Shown piece after piece: positions 52,213 to 61,689 of a DNA stretch of 64,000 nt (position 1 is its first letter; each line of letters opens with the position of its first letter). The translations under genes and the position numbers were made by a program. The stretch comes from CAXXIC01 sp049315325 (GTDB lineage: Bacteria; Bacteroidota; Bacteroidia; Bacteroidales; UBA7332). The notes under the pieces are model-generated. The model was not told the DNA's origin. It searched no databases and worked only from the letters and a program-made list of their open reading frames with translations. The stretch covers positions 91,247-155,246 of the forward strand of contig JBMOKJ010000007.1 of NCBI GenBank assembly GCA_049315325.1, read 5' to 3'.

Positions 52213-55200
52213 ATGGAGATAAAACTTTCAATTAAATTTGCAGATAAGCACTTAGATGTTTTAATGGACAGAATCTATAGAAACTTTCAATTAAAACAAA
52301 ATGACAAGTACATATTTGACCTTACTGAAATTGAATATATAGCTAATCAAGAATTATTAGTTTTAACATCTCTATTTTCAATTTTTATTAATAATAATAT
52401 CGAATTTGAAGTTTTGCTGTTTAAAAAAGGTATTTCCACAAACGAAATACCTTCAAGAGTTAAGAGGCAAATAATTGAATTATGGGTGGTTTGGGAGGTA
52501 TGGCGAATTGTGTCAGATAGTAATTACTATAAATATTTTGGTTTAGATGGTAATTCTATAGGCAGACTTCAAGAAGACGAAGATTATTATCCTAAAAAGG
52601 CAGAATTATATAGCAGATATGGCGTAACCCCATTTGTGCAATTAGATTTTATAAATAATTATGATGCAATTGAAATACAAAAAAGAGTAAATAATGTGTT
52701 TAAGTTAACAAATGCGGTTAAAGATTTACTTATTGAAAACAAATGTTATCACCCATTTACAAGCAATTCATTAAGTACAATAATTTCTGAAGAGTTATAT
52801 TTAAATTTTTTAGACCACTCTTTACAATCAGCATTTAATGGATTCGCTTCTTTTGCTTCAATGAGTATTTCTTTTAGAAAAAAATTTAAAGATAAACATA
52901 AGTACTTGAATGAATTAAATTTCAATACTGAACAAATACAAGAAGCCAAATCATTTTTCTTTGATTCTAAAAATAATGAATATTTAAATAGAGCGTATAT
53001 TGAATTTTCCTTTCTTGATTTTGGAACGGGTATTCCTAATACACTTAATAAAGAACTATCAAATTCAAGTGATTCCGATATTTTAAAATTTGCATTCTGC
53101 CATAATTCTTCTAGACATTCAATAACTATTTTAGATAATAAACCTGAAGAGTTCATACCTAGAGGATTATTTGATGTATTAACTATTGTTAAAAGATACA
53201 AAGGACTATTGGTAGCAAGAAGTAACTATGGGAAAATTCTATATGATTTTAGTAAATCTAATAATATAGAAGAAGCCTTTAAAACCTTTGATAATGAAAA
53301 ACATTTTTTTCCAGGAACATTAATTAGCCTCTATATTCCAACACTTGAGAGCCAAGAGTCTTTAAATGAATCTAGCATTAAACCAGAGTTAATATTTCAA
53401 TCTATTCATCCGAAGAATAAATTTCATCTCAATCTTAATGATGTTTTAAAAAATATAAATTCAAGTAAAGAAACCTTATATTCTGATTGTTTACAGGCCT
53501 TAAGAAAAGCAATATTAATTAATTCCGATCTGCCTTCATTAGTTTACTTGAGTTTTTTAGGGTGCAATATTGAGGATAGAATTGCAAGGAAGTTATTAAT
53601 TTATTTTATGACTGATTATGATATTAATATTAAAACGAACATTGTAATAATTCACGAACCTAAGGAAAATGTGCTTATTGATGTTGCAAACATTTTAAAT
53701 TCGTTAAGCTCAGTTTATAAAAACTATAAATTACATCCTTTACCAATAATTAAATACTTGATAACCGATGATGATATTAAAGTTAAATGGCTTGGAGTTT
53801 ATGATAAAGCAGATATAAAAAAACTTGATGATTTGCTGTATTCAGAATTTTCTTTAGCTAAATCAGATTTCAATGAACCAGATAATTTAGAAGGTCATAT
53901 TTTATCTTATGACACATATGGTAATCTTATTTCCAATTTTCCAGATAGAAGTGAATTAATTAATGTGTTCAAAAACGAAGAGGATACATTAGTAAGCAAC
54001 AATCTCAGAAACTTGTTATTGAAAAATGAAGGGATAGCTAATGATAACGGAAAAGACTTATATTTATGTAATGGCAATTATTATCAAAAAGAGTATATCG
54101 AAATTAATAATATCATAAGTAGTAAAGAAGAACTAGTAAATGTAAGTAGGCTTTTTTTTACGAAACTTCAATCTAAAATTATTAATATTAAGAATTTACA
54201 ATTTATTGGGATTACATCTACAAGCAATAAAATTTTGCAATCTTTTATTGATTTAAAATTAATTTCAGAAAACCAATTTTGGGCTTTTGAGAATTATCAT
54301 TCATTTGTTTTAGAAATGAGCAGTAAAAATGTAAAATCAAATCTCGAATTTATTTTGATATGTGATGTAATATCAACAGGATATCTTACAAGAAAATTAG
54401 ATGAAAAGCTTAAAGAATTAAAATCAAAACTCCAATATGTAGGTGTTTTAGTTTCCGTTATTGATGAAAATTTTAGAAATGATGACAATTACATTGATAG
54501 CATTTCAAGTAAATTGATTAGTTTATATGATTATAAGATAAAGAAGTATGAAGCAAGTGAATTGAAAGATGAATTGATTACTAAATATATTATTCGTATT
54601 AACCCATATACTAATATTCCGATTAGATTAAGTTTTGACGAAACTAATTATAATGATTCAATTATTTTTCATACAGCAATTGAATATAATGAAGCTGAAA
54701 ACCAGATCGTTTTTAAAAATGAATTTTTAAATTCAGTTACTTCAGAAAATATTAAAATTGGATTTTACAAGTTTAATAATGTAATTCATCCTTATTTTTT
54801 TGACACCAAGGAAATATTAAATAATCTACCTCTTAGGATACTAAAACAAACAATAAATAAAATAAATAATGAAAACCTTAAAAATGAAAAGGTTGGCGTC
54901 TTTTATCCTAGAAATTCTGGTATCAAGTCTAATATTTTATTTACAAATTTAAAAACAGCAATTGGAAATGACAATGTAGAAGAAATTGAGATTGATAGGA
55001 TTAATTCAAAAGAAGGATGGAGATTTCCACATAATTCGAAATACCTCTCGTCAAAGGTTGATGGTAATTTATGCTTAATTATTGATGACGGAACATCAAC
55101 AGGAGATTCATTAATGCAGATGATTGACGAAATTTCTTTTTACAATGCTAAAGATATATTACTGCTCTGTTTTATAGGTAGAGTTCCAGACCATAAAAGA

Positions 55201-56949
55201 GAATTTTTCTCTAGAGTTTCTTCGATTAGTGTGAAAAATGGCACAGCGGTAAAATTATCGATATTTTTTGCTACACACTGGCATATTCCAACGTATTATT
55301 TAGATAGTAATCCTATAATTGATGAAACTAATTGGTTAATGGAACTAGTAAATATTCCTAACACTCCATATAGTATTTCAAAAATTGCAAGGAGAATTTC
55401 TAAAGCAATTAAACCTAGAAAAGAAGATTTTAAAGATTACAGATATCTTCCAAAGATAAAAGGAACAGATGATGTTCCGAAAATTGAATTATTGATTAGA
55501 CGTGAAGAAATAGGAAAGGTTATCGGCTATAGGCTATATAAAGAAAATTTCAATTACTTCAATTATTTCATAAAAAAATATAGCCAGGAAACAAGAGAAA
55601 ACGAGAGGTACAAAGAAATTGAGTTAATATGTGCTTGTTTAGTTTATGAACCATATCTGTATGAAAAGTTAAGTAATATAGTACCGGATGTAACAATATT
55701 AATTGAAAAATTCGTTAGAACTTTTATCTTCTCTTTTGACAAATATGGCAAGCATTTGACATATGACTGGGATAAAAAGGATATAATCCACCTCTTTTTT
55801 ATTGTTTTTAAGGATGATAAACTTGTAAAAGAACTTACAAAAGAAAATTTCGAAAAAATTATTGAATTTACAAAACCAAAAGAATCTTCTTTGGAATACG
55901 TTTTGTTTAAACTCTTAAAGTATTTCCCTCTTAATAACCATTTTGAAAATAATTTCAAATATGATTTAGAATTCAAAAAATTAATTAAAGACTTAATTCA
56001 ATCTAATACAAGTAACATAGATATATTGCGAAATTATTTAAGTTTTATTAATTCTTTGCCATCTAAAAAAGATTTCGATTCTCAGCTTTATAATTTACAG
56101 TCACATTATGAAAAAGATGATGCCGTAGATTTGCATACAGAAAAAAAACAATTTGATCACATTGTGAGTAAGATAAGTTCATTGCTTGAAAAAATTATAT
56201 CACAAATCGAAAATGACAGCAAAATACAACAAGTTGATATTCAAGACACAAAAAACTTGTGGATTGATTTAACCATATTTGTAACTCCAATCTTAAGTTT
56301 TACAAGTTCATTCCCTGACTATTTAACACCCTCAGCACGTTTAGAATTATATAATTTAATTGAGGGTAAAAATGTAGAATCAGTAAGAAGTCGAATGGGA
56401 TATAATTCAAATAACATCCTTTCTTTAAATTCTGATTTCAAAGATATTAAAGTGTTGCAAAAATTAGATGAGAATATTAAAATCATACAATTAGCAATTG
56501 ATAAGGATTCAGATTTTTATAAAATTATGTTGAATTATACGTCAAATCTGAAAGACCTATTAACTTTAATAAAAACAGAATTTTTAAAAATAGATGTAAA
56601 ATTCGAAGTTGTTTTTAATGATAATTTTATCTTTAAAGTACCACTAAAGTATAGTGAAAAATTGATATGCAAAGAAATTGTCACCAATTATCAAAATCAC
56701 GGTTGTAAAGATTCCGGTTTAACATATCGAATAAATTTTGATGATAATGAAAATTGTGTTTCATTAATTTTAAAAAATAAAATTAAACCAAAAGAAATAT
56801 CTAATAGTAGTAGAGAAGGGTTAAGGTGTCTTGAGGAGTTATCTAAAAGTGATATTTTTGGATTTAATTATAATTGTACACCCGAAAACGACCACTTTGT
56901 GCAAACATTAACCTTTAAAAAAGAAACAAATGGATACATCAAAAATTAA
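52213..56949 (+). CDS. Very large STAS-like / GHKL ATPase / twin phosphoribosyltransferase-like / GHKL protein
   Basis: 1578 residues from ATG 52213; the frame opens at TTG 52156, but that start would lie across the TGGCGCATA sites. Domains by reading: 1-85 STAS-like (IFDLTEIEYIANQELLVL). About 180-380 is a GHKL ATPase, N-box ISEELYLNFLDHS (E192, N198, H202), G1 box DFGTGIP (269-275), GLFDVLTIVKRYKG and FPGTLISLYIP. 713-725 is a PRTase-like loop ILICDVISTGYLT. 955-966 is a better PRPP-type loop IIDDGTSTGDSL. About 1000-1450 is helical. 1475-1575 is a second GHKL-like domain (KEIVTNYQNHG, LILKNKI, SREGLRCLEELSK). No signal peptide or membrane segment. The next gene overlaps its end by 20 bases. 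I do not recognise a named family; a sensor/regulator of the adjacent nucleosidase is my inference. Confidence 0.8.
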   Translation: MEIKLSIKFADKHLDVLMDRIYRNFQLKQNDKYIFDLTEIEYIANQELLVLTSLFSIFINNNIEFEVLLFKKGISTNEIPSRVKRQIIELWVVWEVWRIVSDSNYYKYFGLDGNSIGRLQEDEDYYPKKAELYSRYGVTPFVQLDFINNYDAIEIQKRVNNVFKLTNAVKDLLIENKCYHPFTSNSLSTIISEELYLNFLDHSLQSAFNGFASFASMSISFRKKFKDKHKYLNELNFNTEQIQEAKSFFFDSKNNEYLNRAYIEFSFLDFGTGIPNTLNKELSNSSDSDILKFAFCHNSSRHSITILDNKPEEFIPRGLFDVLTIVKRYKGLLVARSNYGKILYDFSKSNNIEEAFKTFDNEKHFFPGTLISLYIPTLESQESLNESSIKPELIFQSIHPKNKFHLNLNDVLKNINSSKETLYSDCLQALRKAILINSDLPSLVYLSFLGCNIEDRIARKLLIYFMTDYDINIKTNIVIIHEPKENVLIDVANILNSLSSVYKNYKLHPLPIIKYLITDDDIKVKWLGVYDKADIKKLDDLLYSEFSLAKSDFNEPDNLEGHILSYDTYGNLISNFPDRSELINVFKNEEDTLVSNNLRNLLLKNEGIANDNGKDLYLCNGNYYQKEYIEINNIISSKEELVNVSRLFFTKLQSKIINIKNLQFIGITSTSNKILQSFIDLKLISENQFWAFENYHSFVLEMSSKNVKSNLEFILICDVISTGYLTRKLDEKLKELKSKLQYVGVLVSVIDENFRNDDNYIDSISSKLISLYDYKIKKYEASELKDELITKYIIRINPYTNIPIRLSFDETNYNDSIIFHTAIEYNEAENQIVFKNEFLNSVTSENIKIGFYKFNNVIHPYFFDTKEILNNLPLRILKQTINKINNENLKNEKVGVFYPRNSGIKSNILFTNLKTAIGNDNVEEIEIDRINSKEGWRFPHNSKYLSSKVDGNLCLIIDDGTSTGDSLMQMIDEISFYNAKDILLLCFIGRVPDHKREFFSRVSSISVKNGTAVKLSIFFATHWHIPTYYLDSNPIIDETNWLMELVNIPNTPYSISKIARRISKAIKPRKEDFKDYRYLPKIKGTDDVPKIELLIRREEIGKVIGYRLYKENFNYFNYFIKKYSQETRENERYKEIELICACLVYEPYLYEKLSNIVPDVTILIEKFVRTFIFSFDKYGKHLTYDWDKKDIIHLFFIVFKDDKLVKELTKENFEKIIEFTKPKESSLEYVLFKLLKYFPLNNHFENNFKYDLEFKKLIKDLIQSNTSNIDILRNYLSFINSLPSKKDFDSQLYNLQSHYEKDDAVDLHTEKKQFDHIVSKISSLLEKIISQIENDSKIQQVDIQDTKNLWIDLTIFVTPILSFTSSFPDYLTPSARLELYNLIEGKNVESVRSRMGYNSNNILSLNSDFKDIKVLQKLDENIKIIQLAIDKDSDFYKIMLNYTSNLKDLLTLIKTEFLKIDVKFEVVFNDNFIFKVPLKYSEKLICKEIVTNYQNHGCKDSGLTYRINFDDNENCVSLILKNKIKPKEISNSSREGLRCLEELSKSDIFGFNYNCTPENDHFVQTLTFKKETNGYIKN

Positions 56950-58267
56950 TTTAATTGTTTTTGACGAACAAGAAAATTTTGATAAGACTAGAAATTTTTT
57001 AGGATATGAAGGGTCTACAATAAAACGGCTTTTTTGTATTCAGAATGAGCTTCAAATACGAGATATCATAGATAATCAATTAGATGATAATGATTATATC
57101 TTTTTAGTTATTCACGTTTTTGGCAAATCAGAAAATTTGAGAGGTATTCAAGAGTTTTTAGCTTCAGGTATATCAGATAAATTTCCACTTTTAGAATATA
57201 TCTACATATCTGATGGAGCCAAACAAGAAGATATACAACATTCAATGATAACCAACGATATTATCCCTGTAAAAGAAGTTTTCAAATATCATCAAGTAAA
57301 AGATGGTTTGAAGTCTGATAAGTTTATAGCAATCACAAAAAGGGAGTTATTTGCCAATAAGTTTAAAAACACCAATAATCCAGAGGGAAATTTATCCTAT
57401 AAAGGCAATAATCATTATCAATATGCCATTTTTACAGCATTGTATGATGAGTTTGAACCATTAAATAGTTTTATTACTTGGGATGAATCGAAAAGTATAG
57501 ATACAGGTACAACAGTTTATAAAATTGGTAAAATTAAAAATACAAAAAAGGAAGTTGTTGGCACTTGGGCTAGAAAAACAGGAATGATAGATGCTGCAAT
57601 ATTAGTCACTGAGATGATACATTTATTTAAACCTAAATTTGTTATTATGCCTGGTGTTTGTGGTGGTGAAGAAAAAACAAATTTCAGAGATATAATAGTA
57701 GCAACTGATGTTTTTTTATTAGGAAAAGGAAAAATAAAGGATGTAACAGAAAAAGAACCCGAAACTAATAATAGTAAAAAAATTGAATTGTTTTATGATG
57801 GTGTTGAATTTAAAAAAAAATACCTTACTAATAAAGATGGTAAACCTGTTGATATTATTATTGAAAAGTTTGAAAAAGAAAATAATTCAGAAGAGTCTTG
57901 TAGTGAAATAGCTTATTTAATAGAACCTAAAAATGATGATATATTAAAAGAATTAAATAGACCATATACAGACCAAGAAAAGATTACTATTTATTTTGAA
58001 CCTATTGCTTGCAGTCTTTCCGTAATTGACAAAGAAGATTATTTTGAATGTTATATAAAATCAATTGACAGAAAAACTAAAGCTGTTGAAATGGAAAGTT
58101 ATGGAGTAGCTAGAGCTGTTAAACTTGCTAATGGTGGAAAAACTAAATTTATTATATGTAAATCTGTGATGGATAAAACAAGTAAAAAAGTAGACGGATA
58201 TAAAAAACCAGCTGCAAATATTAGTGCACAATTTGTAAAATTTATTCTTGAAAATGATATAATATGA
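56930..58267 (+). CDS. Receiver-like domain fused to a nucleoside phosphorylase-family (possible ATP nucleosidase) effector
   Basis: 445 residues. Its ATG overlaps the previous gene by 20 bases, so translation is coupled. Residues 1-135 look like a degenerate CheY receiver (INLIVFDEQENF, DYIFLVIHVFG, LEYIYISDG); the phospho-acceptor Asp of strand 3 is not conserved (LVIHVFG). Residues about 160-445 are PNP/UDP phosphorylase (MTAN) superfamily: FTALYDEFEPL, MPGVCGG (240-246), AVEMESYGVARA with Glu387/Glu389, and CKSVMDK with catalytic-position Asp415. Inserts at 265-380 are larger than in housekeeping MTAN. Receiver-PNP fusions are known in the Detocs immune system, whose PNP domain hydrolyses ATP. 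This supports, but does not prove, an immune-effector role. Confidence 0.82.
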   Translation: MDTSKINLIVFDEQENFDKTRNFLGYEGSTIKRLFCIQNELQIRDIIDNQLDDNDYIFLVIHVFGKSENLRGIQEFLASGISDKFPLLEYIYISDGAKQEDIQHSMITNDIIPVKEVFKYHQVKDGLKSDKFIAITKRELFANKFKNTNNPEGNLSYKGNNHYQYAIFTALYDEFEPLNSFITWDESKSIDTGTTVYKIGKIKNTKKEVVGTWARKTGMIDAAILVTEMIHLFKPKFVIMPGVCGGEEKTNFRDIIVATDVFLLGKGKIKDVTEKEPETNNSKKIELFYDGVEFKKKYLTNKDGKPVDIIIEKFEKENNSEESCSEIAYLIEPKNDDILKELNRPYTDQEKITIYFEPIACSLSVIDKEDYFECYIKSIDRKTKAVEMESYGVARAVKLANGGKTKFIICKSVMDKTSKKVDGYKKPAANISAQFVKFILENDII

Positions 58268-58278
58268 AAAGGCAGCAG

Positions 58279-58410
58279 GCAACAGCGTGTACAAGAAATA
58301 GCGGGTTCAGTGCTAAAATCAAAGGTCAGTGCTTTTAATAAAAGTGAGTACCAAACTGAAAGTGAAGTGCTTTTTATCCTGCTACTTCTCAAACACGCAA
58401 AACGTTAGCG
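58279..58410 (+). repeat. Candidate attC-like palindrome A
   Basis: Left arm GCAACAGCGTGT, then AGAAATAGCGGG. Right arm CCTGCTACTTCT, then ACACGCAAAACGTTAGCG. GCGTGT/ACACGC pairs perfectly and the inner arms pair with two G-U-type mismatches, around a long central loop. It starts 12 bases after the stop of the PNP gene. Ends resemble attC core sites (GCAAC / GTTAG), but the right core GTTAGCG is off the GTTRRRY consensus. Confidence 0.5.
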
Positions 58411-58454
58411 GTAAGTGTAAAAAAAGAAAAACATAAATACATAACAGAGAATGA

Positions 58455-58620
58455 AACCCCCGCTAGCGCGAGTTTTATAACTCGTGCTTTAAATAAGTCA
58501 GTTTGTAACTGACAAATTGCGAAGCAAAGAATACAAAGAAATGCCCTCTATGGGCAAAAGACAGTTACAAACTGTCTAAAAAAGAAGCACAAGATATGAT
58601 ACGCTAATCTCGCGCTAAAA
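58455..58620. repeat. REP-like inverted repeat (GCTAGCGCGAG / CTCGCGCTA)
   Basis: Nested complementary parts: TAGCGCGAG with CTCGCGCTA, CGTGCTT with AAGCACA, and CAGTTTGTAACTG with CAGTTACAAACTG. About 165 bases, non-coding. Similar palindromes occur across Bacteroidetes as REP sequences mobilised by IS200-like TnpREP transposases; that relation is from general knowledge. It interrupts the unit between palindromes A and B. Confidence 0.55.
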
Positions 58621-58707
58621 GAGGACACATTTGTTACTAGCAAAATTGCTGACATATCAGAAGAAGATGCTGTTTTTCTACGAGGTGAAACAATATGGAG
58701 AGACTAA
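58600..58707 (+). pseudogene. Possible 3' remnant of a gene
   Basis: A frame without a start reads ...EDTFVTSKIADISEEDAV then FLRGETIWRD and stops at 58705-58707. The text looks protein-like and is cut on its left by the REP-like palindrome. It ends 16 bases before palindrome B, as the coding part of a cassette would. Family not recognised; it may be chance. Confidence 0.3.
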
Positions 58708-58723
58708 CAACAAAACAACTACT

Positions 58724-58853
58724 GCTAACACAAGTCTATGTGTTTCGGTTGGGCGAAGTGGTTTTCGTAGCGTCCTGCGCCGCATTTCCTTTGTCGCTGT
58801 GCGACAGGAAATTCGCCCGCTGAACGCCAAAACCCATAGCCGTCAGCGTTAGC
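58724..58853 (+). repeat. Candidate attC-like palindrome B
   Basis: Begins GCTAACAC and ends GCGTTAGC. CTATG pairs with CATAG, GTTT with AAAC and GGGCG with CGCC. Apical hairpin ATTTCCTTTGTCGC with GCGACAGGAAAT. The apical text TTTGTCGCTGTG is shared with palindrome C. Confidence 0.55.
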
Positions 58854-58951
58854 AGCAAGCCTAAAAAAAACGTTGTACGAATAGTCAATTGTATTAAAGA
58901 TGAAACTTTATTGGAATTGAATTTCATTGAAAAATATTTAAATAATAATTT

Positions 58952-59584
58952 ATGCAAAGAACCTTTTTGTTGGTGTTAATTCTTTCTTTTTCTAACTTTA
59001 CTGTTGATAGTCAGAAAGAACGATCTAATTATTTAAATTTTGGATACGTCAAACAAGATTTTAAAAGTAGCGAAACAAGCTTTTTATCCATGCAAAGTGA
59101 TAATGCAGTTTCACTATCTTGGGGTCACACATTCTATTTGACACGAAAGCCAATATTTAAATGCATTAGACTAGGAATAGATTGGACTTTTCTGGATTTA
59201 GATCTTGCAGATTACACGACAAGCTTTCAACAAAATTATAGTAGTGCTAAATCTTCAATTTACCAGTTAACTGCAGGAATGCAAATTGGGCCATCATTAC
59301 AATTAAATCCAATAGCAAAATTGAATTTACATTTATACTATCATTTCGCCCCAGCTTACTCTTTTATAGGGAACAGGGAATTTAAACCTTACGCTTATAA
59401 TTACATAAATATATTTACAACTGGTGTAGGTATATCTTATAAATTGATTTTTTTTGGTGCTGAAAAACGTTGGGGAAATACCACCTATAGATTTACAACT
59501 ACAAACACATTTGAAGAGATTAATACTTTTTTGAATGATTGGAATACACAAAGCCTAAGGTTTTATATCGGATTTAGATATTAA
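58952..59584 (+). CDS. Outer-membrane beta-barrel protein, unknown function
   Basis: 210 residues. Signal peptide about 1-20 (TFLLVLILSFSNFTVDS). Alternating beta-strand pattern with aromatics follows (VSLSWGHTFYLT, LNLHLYYHFAPAYSF, VGISYKLIFFGAE), closing with the typical C-terminal barrel strand SLRFYIGFRY. Probably an eight-strand outer-membrane barrel. It is followed 20 bases later by a lipoprotein gene, so the two may be co-expressed at the cell envelope. AT-rich like its neighbours. No family name known to me. Confidence 0.7.
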   Translation: MQRTFLLVLILSFSNFTVDSQKERSNYLNFGYVKQDFKSSETSFLSMQSDNAVSLSWGHTFYLTRKPIFKCIRLGIDWTFLDLDLADYTTSFQQNYSSAKSSIYQLTAGMQIGPSLQLNPIAKLNLHLYYHFAPAYSFIGNREFKPYAYNYINIFTTGVGISYKLIFFGAEKRWGNTTYRFTTTNTFEEINTFLNDWNTQSLRFYIGFRY

Positions 59585-59603
59585 TATTTAATACAGTCAA
59601 ATT

Positions 59604-61613
59604 ATGAATTCATTAAATTATTTACTAAAAATTATTTTTATTTTTTTCATAATCAATAATATCTTTATTTCTTGTAATACCGAGAGTATTCCAGTTGATT
59701 TATGGAATGAAAATGGACTAAGAAAAGAGGCTAAAAAGGTAACTGTTTATAAAAATGAAATTACTCAATATATAAAAGATGGAATTATTAACCAAGATTC
59801 TATCTTGGTATTTTCGAAAAATACACCAAAAGATTTAATCCCAAAGGTTGGAGATATAATATTTATTCCAATAACTGAAAAAACGCCTTATGGTTTTTTC
59901 GCAAAAGTGAATTCTATACAAACGAATAGCAATATTGAAATTAAAACAGAAACAGCTTTATTCAACGAGGTGTGTGAAAAACAATCAATTGACACATTAT
60001 TTTCTATTTCTGATAAATTAACTAATTGTTTAGACGGTACTGGCAATCCATTAGTATATGAGTATGTATCTAATCAAACCAATTTAGGCTCAAAATCACA
60101 ACGGGCAGGTGGATATGGTGAAAATCAATATAAATTAAGCCTGAAAATTCCTATTAATGAAAACAAGGAAAATTCTAAAGATAAACATTTTAGTGTAACT
60201 GGTGCAGTTACAATTACTCTGGATAGTATTCGATTTATACTAGATATTCAAAAATTCAGACTTAAAAGATTTGACTTTTCAATTTCACCTGGTTTGAAAC
60301 TGGAACTTAGTTCAAAAATATCTGCTAAAAGTGGTTGGAATGATTCTACATTGATAGGTGTTTTGAATTTTAGTGCAATATCCATTGAAACGCCCGTAGG
60401 AATACCGATTATTATTCGCCCTCAATTGTATTTATATATTGTACATGCAGTTAATGGTGAAGTGACAGTAACGAGTACATTTCATTATCAATATAGTTCT
60501 AAATTTGAGTTGAATTATCAGAACAATAAATGGAGTTATTTACCTAAAAACAAGGATTTTAGCAATAAGATTCCTTTCTCAATAAGTGAATTTGAAGTAA
60601 ATGGTGAAAATCATATTGGTTTTTTAGTTGGATTTTTTTGTGGTTTTTATTCTGCAAACTCTGGGTTTGGTATAAGTTATTTACCTAAACTTCAGAATGA
60701 TGCGAGTTTTAAGTTTGACATGAATAATTTAATGATTTCAAACCCGGAAATAAAGAGTAAATTATCTCATCAGGCAGATTTATATTTTAAAGCATCTTTA
60801 TTCGGTAGAGATATTGCTCAATATTCAATTTTCACTCCAGAATATATATTTTGGTCAGAGAAGTTGTTCTTATTACCGCAAATAAGTAATTTCACAGCAG
60901 TAGGAGATGGAGTCTCTTCCGCAACAATAAATTATCAGATTGATTCAAACTCCTTGCTTGGATTTTTAGGTACAGTAAATCAAGGATTTGTCGTATATGA
61001 TTCTTTTGGTAATATTATTAAAACAATTTATAGTCCAACTAATGTTAAGCCAGATAATTTAGGTATTTCTAGTTGTAGCATTCAAGTTCCAAATTTAGAT
61101 GCAACAAAAGATTATTATGCCGCACCACTTGTATCATTTATTTCTAACACATCTTCAAATTATTGCTGGTATGGTAATAAGGTAGAATTTAACGTTTATC
61201 CTGCTCAAATTAAGTTGGTTTCATACAATATTACTTCAACTTCTTATTTGCTGAACGGATATACTGGTGCAGATGGTAAATTGTATAGTTATCGCTGGGA
61301 GTTTAATCTTAATGCTAATATTCGAAACAGTAAAAATGTGTTGGAATGGGGGATATGCTATCTAAAGAAATATAATTGGTCTCGGGATTCTTATGTTCCA
61401 ATTACATTAAAGGAAGGTGATGCAATTTCAAATCACAGTCTTGTTAGTAATTATTACCCATGTCAAACGACTTATGCAGCATATGCAAAGCTCCTCAATG
61501 GAGACATTATATATTCAAACCCTTTAGTTGTTACTTTTACATATAATAAATCCAGTGCAATTAACAAATGGAATACAATTAGTAAAACTAATTGTATTAG
61601 TGTGCCTGACTAA
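59604..61613 (+). CDS. Large lipoprotein, unknown function
   Basis: 669 residues. Lipoprotein signal with lipobox IFISC and Cys24 (a poor basic N-region but a long hydrophobic core). The mature part is beta-rich. The C-terminal third contains Ig/FN3-like stretches (AVGDGVSSATINYQ, CSIQVPNLDATKDYYAAPLVSF, WEFNLNANIRNSKN, WGICYLKKYNW). No catalytic motif seen. It is the second gene of the pair with the outer-membrane barrel at 58952. Confidence 0.65.
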   Translation: MNSLNYLLKIIFIFFIINNIFISCNTESIPVDLWNENGLRKEAKKVTVYKNEITQYIKDGIINQDSILVFSKNTPKDLIPKVGDIIFIPITEKTPYGFFAKVNSIQTNSNIEIKTETALFNEVCEKQSIDTLFSISDKLTNCLDGTGNPLVYEYVSNQTNLGSKSQRAGGYGENQYKLSLKIPINENKENSKDKHFSVTGAVTITLDSIRFILDIQKFRLKRFDFSISPGLKLELSSKISAKSGWNDSTLIGVLNFSAISIETPVGIPIIIRPQLYLYIVHAVNGEVTVTSTFHYQYSSKFELNYQNNKWSYLPKNKDFSNKIPFSISEFEVNGENHIGFLVGFFCGFYSANSGFGISYLPKLQNDASFKFDMNNLMISNPEIKSKLSHQADLYFKASLFGRDIAQYSIFTPEYIFWSEKLFLLPQISNFTAVGDGVSSATINYQIDSNSLLGFLGTVNQGFVVYDSFGNIIKTIYSPTNVKPDNLGISSCSIQVPNLDATKDYYAAPLVSFISNTSSNYCWYGNKVEFNVYPAQIKLVSYNITSTSYLLNGYTGADGKLYSYRWEFNLNANIRNSKNVLEWGICYLKKYNWSRDSYVPITLKEGDAISNHSLVSNYYPCQTTYAAYAKLLNGDIIYSNPLVVTFTYNKSSAINKWNTISKTNCISVPD

Positions 61614-61689
61614 AACTAAGTTATCTTGAATTAAAAATAAAGGCCAGCACATAATACACGCCTTTGTTCACCTGCCGGCTGACGTGCAT

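Noticed and set aside
58631..58957. Frames of 73 codons on both strands across palindrome B
   Set aside because: They run through the palindrome and encode low-likelihood peptides; they are explained by the attC-like structure.
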